Source of the DNA: Dipteris shenzhenensis
Lineage: Eukaryota; Polypodiophyta; Polypodiopsida; Gleicheniales
Assembly (NCBI GenBank): GCA_047967505.1
Contig: CM106538.1
Length of the DNA: 64,000 nucleotides
Direction: 5' to 3' (one strand)
Position numbers and translations under genes: made by a program
Shown: positions 57,849-64,000 of the stretch, piece after piece
How the letters are laid out: each line of letters opens with the position of its first letter
Position numbering within the stretch: the first letter of the stretch is position 1
Notes under the pieces: generated by a model
What the model saw: only the letters and a program-made list of their open reading frames with translations
The model's database searches: none
What the model was told of the DNA's origin: nothing

Positions 57849-60800
57849 ATGACCATGCTGACTGTGAATGCCACCGTTGTGATCCTCAAGGAGAGTTTGG
57901 TAGACCTTGGTATTCATGTGCTTTACAATTTCATGGGCAGTAAGATTAAGCTGCATCTCGTCAGTCTCGACATCGATCCAGGCAAGTTTGTGCATGGCGT
58001 CTCGGATGTTGTAAATTAAAATATAGAGATACTCTTTATCTGGAAAGCATAGGTTACTGCTCACCTTATCAATTGTTTGAAGACGTGGAACGAATTGTGT
58101 GCAGAGACACAAGAGGGCAAGCGCAGCGCAGAAACGGATTTGAAGATCTGGGGCTCGGATGGAAAGTCCCATCCTCATCCAAGCGATGACTTATACTCTT
58201 TTCTCGCCGTCACGTTCTCTATACCTACAGATTTCGGCAGACCCGGAGCCATCCTCGTGCTAAGCGAAGACTCCAACGAGTTTTTTCTTAAATCGATCAC
58301 CCTGGATCTGCCTGACGGCCAGGAAATATATTTTGCCTGCAATTCCTGGATAAACATCGCCAAGGCATACGAGGGGCCTCGCATATTCTTTGTCAACGAG
58401 GTTCACATCCCCAATGGTTTTGTTAAACGTTCCTTGTAGCTGAGGCCCAAGCTGATGCGTAAATTTCTCCGGGGTTGCAGCTTTTGTTTACTTTGGAGGT
58501 TACTTGCAGGCTTATCTTCCAAATCAGACACCGCTGGCGCTAGTAAAACTGCGACGCGATGAGCTTGTGAACTTGCGGGGAGATGGTAAGGGTGAAAGGC
58601 ATAGTAGCGAGCGAATCTACGATTACGATGTTTACAACGACCTGGGAAATCCAGACAACGGAGAGGAGGCTGCGAGACCTGTGCTCGGCGGGTCTAAGGA
58701 GCTTCCATATCCTAGAAGATGTCGGAGTGGACGCAAACCCACAAACTCAGGTATGCACATTGAACGAATATTTAATGGCAGAAGCCCATGTAACTGTTGA
58801 CGAAACTGTGTGCGCTTGTGCAGATCCTAACTCAGAGCGGCAGGGTTCCTTATATGTACCCCGAGACGAGCAATTCAGCCCTATGAAGTACCAGCAATTC
58901 ATAGCTGCTGGCATTAGATGCTTCAGACATGAGATTTCTACCATGATCCGGAATCTGTTGAGCCAGGCGAGTCATTTCAGCTTATTGGATGAGATTCATG
59001 ACCTCTATGTGGGATCCTTAAAGGAAGTGCGTCGAGAATTAGCAAACGCATGTGGGAACCCTGAAGATGGAACACTCATGGACTATCCACCACCCGCAGT
59101 AGTTCAAGGTAACAGCATGGTATCCGTTGTTCAGTGCATTCAAAAGCATCCTTGAGTCCCGATCCGGGGAAGACTGCTCAAATTGATCTATAAACTGTTG
59201 TGCTTGCAGCTGATAGAGAAGCCTGGAGGACCGACGAAGAGTTTGCACGTCAAAGGCTTGCTGGAATGAATCCGCTTGTGATTTCGAGACTGACGGTAAT
59301 GTTGGAATATAATCCTTGTAGTTTAATACATTAAACAATACAAACAGTTGACAGACCGACCCGAATTTTGACGACCGGCTCTCCATATGCTTCGGTCAGG
59401 TGTTCCCGCCTGTGAGCAAACTGGATCCTGAGGTCTATGGGCCATCTACATCGTCTCTTACAAAAGAGCATCTGGAAAACAACCTAGATGGCCTGACGGT
59501 AGAGGAGGTATCGTGGTCGCATACTTGGATTGATGAAAATTCAAAGCTACTGTTCACTTCGACCATCTACTCACTTTTGAAGATGTGAACACACAGGCAC
59601 TGCAGGAGAAGAGGCTTTATCTTCTCGATTACCATGATACTTATCTGCCATTCGTCGAGAAGATCAACGCTTTGAAGGCGAAAACGTACGCTTCTCGCAC
59701 AATATTCTTTCTAAGCAAAGTCGGTATTCTGAAACCCGTTGCCATAGAGCTCAGTCTACCTCCCAAGTGCAAAGGTGAAAAGTGTGAGACCAGAATTTTC
59801 AGGGCACCTCCTCCTGGCGTAATAGACTGGCTCTGGCGGTTGGCCAAAACCCATGTGGTCGTTGAAGACGTGGGATATCACGAGCTCTGTAGTCATTGGT
59901 AGTATCCTTCGTCTTTATCAAAGCTACTCGCGGCAGAAGTAGTGGCTCATATGTTTCTCATGAAGCTGGATTTTGATTGATGAAGTTTGTTTGTTTGTTG
60001 TATTACTACATGGAGTGGCTCATATGTTTCTCATGAAGGTGGATTTTGACTAATGAAGTTTGTTTGTTTGTTGTATTACTACATGGAGTAGGTTGCGAGC
60101 CCATGCTGCCATCGAGCCCTTCATCATAGCAACACACAGACAGCTGAGCGTCCTGCATCCTGTGCACGTATTACTGTCTCCTCACTTCAAGGATACAATG
60201 CACATCAACGCTTTGGCGAGGGCGAGTTTGATCGCTGCTGGAGGCTACATCGAAAAAACTTTCACTCCACGCAGATATTGCATGGAAATGTCATCAGTGC
60301 TGTACAAGAATTGGCGCTTCGATGAAGAATCTCTCCCTCGAGACTTGATCAAGAGGTCGTATCCTTGTGGCATACCTTCTCTAATGTTCCGAGACAGAGG
60401 GTCTAGTGATTTTAGTGTGGTGAGATCTGGCGGCTTCTGTGGTGATATTTTGATATCTTGATACAAGACTGAGGGAGATCTAGAGATTTTAGTGTGATCA
60501 CTTCTCTAATCATCAACAGTTTTAGTTAAAGAATTTGTTCTAGTGACTTTCATCAGATTATCCATTGAGTACTTGTGATTTTCATGAGATACGCGTTTGA
60601 TCAACAATATTTGGCATCTTAAGTTTTAAGAGATCGACACTGACGCAGTCGCGATGATTGTAGGGGAATGGCCGAGAGAGATGAGAAGGAACCGCACGGT
60701 TTGAAGCTGAACATCTCGGACTATCCATATGCAGTGGACGGGCTAGATCTATGGTGGGCAATAGAGTCCTGGGTGAAAGACTATGTGGGCATCTACTACA

Positions 60801-61426
60801 ACGATGACACGGCTATAAAATCAGATGAGGAGCTCCAAAATTGGTGGAAAGAGATCAAGGAAGTTGGGCATGGAGATCACAAGGATGCAAGTTGGTGGGT
60901 GGCCATGGACAAAGTGGAAGAATTGGAAGAAGTACTATCAACAGTGATATGGTTAGCCTCAGGACATCACGCAGCTGTAAACTTTGGGCAATACGCTTAT
61001 GCAGGTTTCATGCCAAATGCTCCAACTATTAGCCATAAACTCATTCCAGAGATAGGAAGCCAAGAGTATATGGAGATGTCCAAAGATCCAGAGAAATATT
61101 TTATGACCTGTTTGGCAACCAAAGGGGAGGCTATCTTAATAATGGCAGTAGGGGAGGTATTGTCTCAACACTTGGCGGGTGAGGAGTACATAGGGCAGAG
61201 AGAAGACCCCAAGTGGACTAGCAATGAGAAGGTGTTGGCTGCTTTTCAGGACTTTGGGAGGAAGGTAGAAATGGCTGAGGCTAAGATGGTGGCAAGAAAT
61301 GAGGTGCAGGACTCCCTCAAGCTTGCCCACCGTGTTGGTCCCGCTTTAGTACCCTATACCCTCCTCTGTCCCTCCTCTAGTCAGGGCCACACACTTAGAG
61401 GTGTCCCCAACAGTATCTCCATCTGA
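57849..61426 (+). CDS. Lipoxygenase copy 2, complete nine-exon gene
   Basis: Exons: 57849-57981, 58105-58400, 58510-58750, 58824-59108, 59210-59295, 59400-59507, 59597-59898, 60092-60355, 60664-61426. Phases agree at every junction and the total is 2,478 nt (825 residues), normal for plant lipoxygenase. Exons 1-2 encode the PLAT/LH2 beta-barrel ([22 protein letters not shown]-like [13 protein letters not shown]). Catalytic-domain landmarks are [39 protein letters not shown], the iron ligands in YHELCSHW and [10 protein letters not shown], and the terminal Ile. All five ligands are present. [10 protein letters not shown] places Thr-Phe at the site that is Thr556-Phe557 in soybean LOX-1, suggesting 13-lipoxygenase; the Ala in INALAR suggests S-stereochemistry. 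No transit peptide is seen if Met 57849 is the start, so the cytosol is likely. An upstream exon is possible, because an AG at 57818-57819 precedes an open stretch. Confidence 0.93.
57982..58104 (+). other. Lipoxygenase intron 1, GC-AG type
   Basis: The donor reads CAG|GCAAGT and the acceptor TGTGTGCAG|AG. Joining them in phase 1 gives an uninterrupted PLAT domain (..LDIDP then ETQEGK..). No GT site nearby gives a matching phase. CAG|GCAAGT is the consensus for the minor GC donor class. Confidence 0.8.
59941..60086 (+). repeat. 73-bp tandem duplication in lipoxygenase intron 7
   Basis: AGTGGCTCATATGTTTCTCA starts at 59941 and again at 60014. Few differences separate the units, and the second ends six bases before the splice acceptor (AG at 60090-60091 after GGAGT). 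Confidence 0.93.
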
Positions 61427-64000
61427 CACCATGGTTTGTGTTTTTTCATGCTTTTTTTGAATATGGATATAGATATGTTTGTCCTATGTGATCAAGGGAA
61501 ACACTTTTAAATATGTAAATGTAACACACGGGTTTTTCAATAGTAAACACTTACTAAATTTTATAAAATATACTTTTGGAAGAGGGGCTCTTAATTGGGT
61601 AAGTCTATAAGCTTATATTTAAAAAGGGAATTTTTATAGCATTAACTTTTATAAAGCTATGAGACTATGATTTTGGGCATATCTTATGCATATCACTTTG
61701 GTTGCAATTGGAGCCATGTTTGCTTATTTGTGGTTTGCATTGGGTCGTAGTGGTTACTTTAGAGGTCATTTGGATGCATTGTGGTCCTTGTTGGATGTGT
61801 TGGTATGCCTAGATTGCCCTATGAGATGCTCTATTTTAATGAACACTTTGCACATGGATGCTATTCTATATTGAGGGATAGCTTTGACACATTGTAGTTG
61901 ATGTACTGATAATGCTATGGTATCTTGGATGAGATATTATTGATGCATATGGTCATGGATGGTCTTTATCCTTAAGGCATTTGGCACTTATTGACATTTG
62001 GATTTTCATTACAGTTGGCAATTTCTTTTGGGCTAGATTTGCTCATATGGATGCATATTATATGCACATGATTCGGTTGCATTTTAATGCTTTGAGCTTT
62101 GAGCTATTACTCTTGGGATAGGGACATTGGTATTTTGCAATACCTCTAATTTGAAACCACCCAAGGTTAACATGTCAACCTCTCCTTGTGTTATGTTGGT
62201 CCGTGTATCAATGGGCCACATAACTAGAAGTGTGGGGATTAGAGAGATATTGATATCCACTCTCCAAGTGTGTGTTTATGTAGCAAAACCACATCATCTA
62301 TGTTTGTGTAGCAAAACCACATCATCTGGGCTATTGGGCCATGATTAGGATGTTTTCTCAAGGAAAAGAAGTATGGTGAAACAATCCCTTCCTAGAATCA
62401 CAAAGTGGTTGGTTGCACTTGCCATTACGTGAGGTCCGCCCAAGACATTTCACACAGCTTCCCACATTTGTTCTTCTAATGGCCCAAATTGTTTGGTTCG
62501 CAACTCTCTCCACCACACATTACCTATCTTGCACAATAGATGTATTATTGCGATTCTCATCATTGATAGTGGTGCTAGCATGAGGTGTACTCACATTGTT
62601 AGGTGTAGTCACATTGACTCCCCTTGGAGGCTTGCATAATTTTGATCCATTGTTTTATAATTGTATTCAAAGAGATGGTTGCTTTCTTCATCAAAGTCAA
62701 TGATAGTCTCATCCTTATTCTTTGTCGGACAATCTCCCTATCACCCTCCAAATTGGTTCTCTTATGATACATAGGGCTTCCAGCAACATGGTTCTTCACT
62801 ATGCATATCACTTTAGATATAGCTTGTTTGATTTTGATGATGAGGATCTGTTTACTAAATTTTGCAAACTAGGGCCATGAGCTATTTGCTTTCCCCTTTT
62901 AAAGGCATGCATCTTAGCACTTTGAAGTACACCATTTGCCAAGTCAGTAATAGTAGCAATGATATAGGCTAATCTTTCCCTTGAATCCTTTAGCTACAAG
63001 CCAACTTCCATTCTTGCTCTCTAAAAGATCTCCACGAGGAGTGTTGGCTAAATTTTTGCTATTTATAATCTATGCAAAAAAAGAAAAGGTAATGAGGATG
63101 AGAAGGTTTCTCAAACGATTCAATGCATCAAGTTAAATCAATGTTCCAAATAGGAAAATTGGACATTCTACACACATGTATTCACCCCAATGCGTCATTC
63201 TTACAATCCACCAACTTAGCTAGCTATCCAAGTATGGAATTTTAGACTTCTTGACCTTCCTTGTCTTCCACCATTATTGGATATCCATTTATATCTCTTG
63301 GGCCTCGTCTCTTGTCCTTGGAGTTCTCCAAGAATCACATAAGTCTTTGTACTCTCTGTGGTACTCTTTTTGTGCTATGCAATAGTGTGGTGGTGGAGGC
63401 TTTGCTGCCAATGAACCAAACATGATCTCTCATGTCCAACCATAATATTATCAAAACCTCTATTAAATACATGGCAAACTTATCTTCAATTGGATTGAGC
63501 CTCATTTGCCATGAAACCAAAAAGACTTGCCTTCACATGCGTGGAGCACAAGATGAGGCTCATTCAACATCTCCCAAAAGATTATATGTGCATCTTTATC
63601 TTCCTCTTTCGTCTCACATGTTGCTATTGTTAGCAATTCCTGCAAGTTGGTCATGGAAAAGTTTCATGATTAGGAAGCACAAATTAATTGTTGAGCATAT
63701 CCAAATAGTAAGTTAGGATTATATATACATGGCAAGCAAGTTCTGAACATTTCTAAATGCATAGTAGACCTAGGATCATATACATGGCATGCTAGTGTTG
63801 TCCATCCAAGTATCCACTTTGGATGGTCAAACATGACCCAAGAATTTTTAAGATCTTTGTTTCCATCACAATTCATTTGCCTTACAAGGTTTACACCTAA
63901 AGTAGGTCCTTTTGTAGACATCTTGAATATGAAGCAACATTCTTCCTCAAATCCTTGCCTAGAAAAATGACTGCAATGGAAGAATTCATACATGGAGTTT
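60859..64000 (+). repeat. Segmental duplication, copy 2 (lacks copia insertion)
   Basis: It matches 1-2126 and then 7998-9030 with only small differences. At about 62967-62975 the sequence reads straight through the copia insertion point (GATATAGGCTAATCTTTC). No gene besides the lipoxygenase last exon and the unknown minus-strand ORF is supported in it. Confidence 0.95.
63670..63993 (-). other. Unknown minus-strand ORF, copy 2 (truncated by window end)
   Basis: It is the counterpart of 8699-9121, with the same protein except for one or two residues (for example SHFSRQ for SHSSRQ). Its 5' end lies outside the window. Confidence 0.35.

Noticed and set aside
57792-58178. 128-codon minus-strand frame
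   Set aside because: It is antisense to lipoxygenase exons 1-2, which have correct phases and PLAT-domain motifs.

Overview
The window is nuclear DNA of a land plant, AT-rich and dominated by transposable elements. The only clear host genes are lipoxygenases. The gene has plant exon-intron structure. The retrotransposons prime from initiator Met-tRNA, and a decayed TTTAGGG-type (plant telomere-like) tract is present. The lipoxygenase reads as plant but not typical angiosperm; a fern, bryophyte or gymnosperm is plausible, and the species is not resolved from sequence alone.

Lipoxygenase tandem (1-9030 and 57849-64000). The window opens inside the last exon of one lipoxygenase and ends 3' of a second copy, which is complete with nine exons. 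Their last exons and about 2.5 kb of 3' flank are nearly identical, which makes a tandem segmental duplication with a repeat distance of about 60.9 kb. The 3' flank of copy 1 is split by a 5.87-kb Ty1/copia element (2132-7997). It has 171/170-bp LTRs, a CTAAT target duplication, a primer binding site and a polypurine tract. Copy 2 preserves the empty site, so the element arrived after the duplication.

The interval between the lipoxygenases is stacked mobile DNA. 10985-28800 holds a large minus-strand two-gene DNA transposon of CACTA/CMC type: a tnp2-like transposase (19833-16039, one in-frame stop) followed by a second multi-exon gene (15873-12049) that contains a tandemly duplicated exon pair. 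CTAGGAAA-rich repeat arrays lie at 10985-11760 and 28374-28800. 33445-39875 carries a copia fragment, a decayed CACTA pseudogene (tnp2, DUF4218 and DUF4216 regions) and a second, unfamiliar transposase-like gene. 46720-48545 is a dead hAT transposase. 50080-51864 is a Ty3/gypsy remnant, next to a second copia remnant (51875-54825) that is cut off by a short terminal-inverted-repeat element. Four members of that short element family occur (27661, 30665, 41990, 54822).

Many satellite and minisatellite tracts fill the rest. The most unusual is a nine-unit array at 43950-44650. Each unit contains a hairpin, and the stem bases change in a compensatory way between units, including a G-U intermediate. 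This looks like selection, or a constraint, on an RNA or cruciform structure and is the best candidate here for something undescribed.
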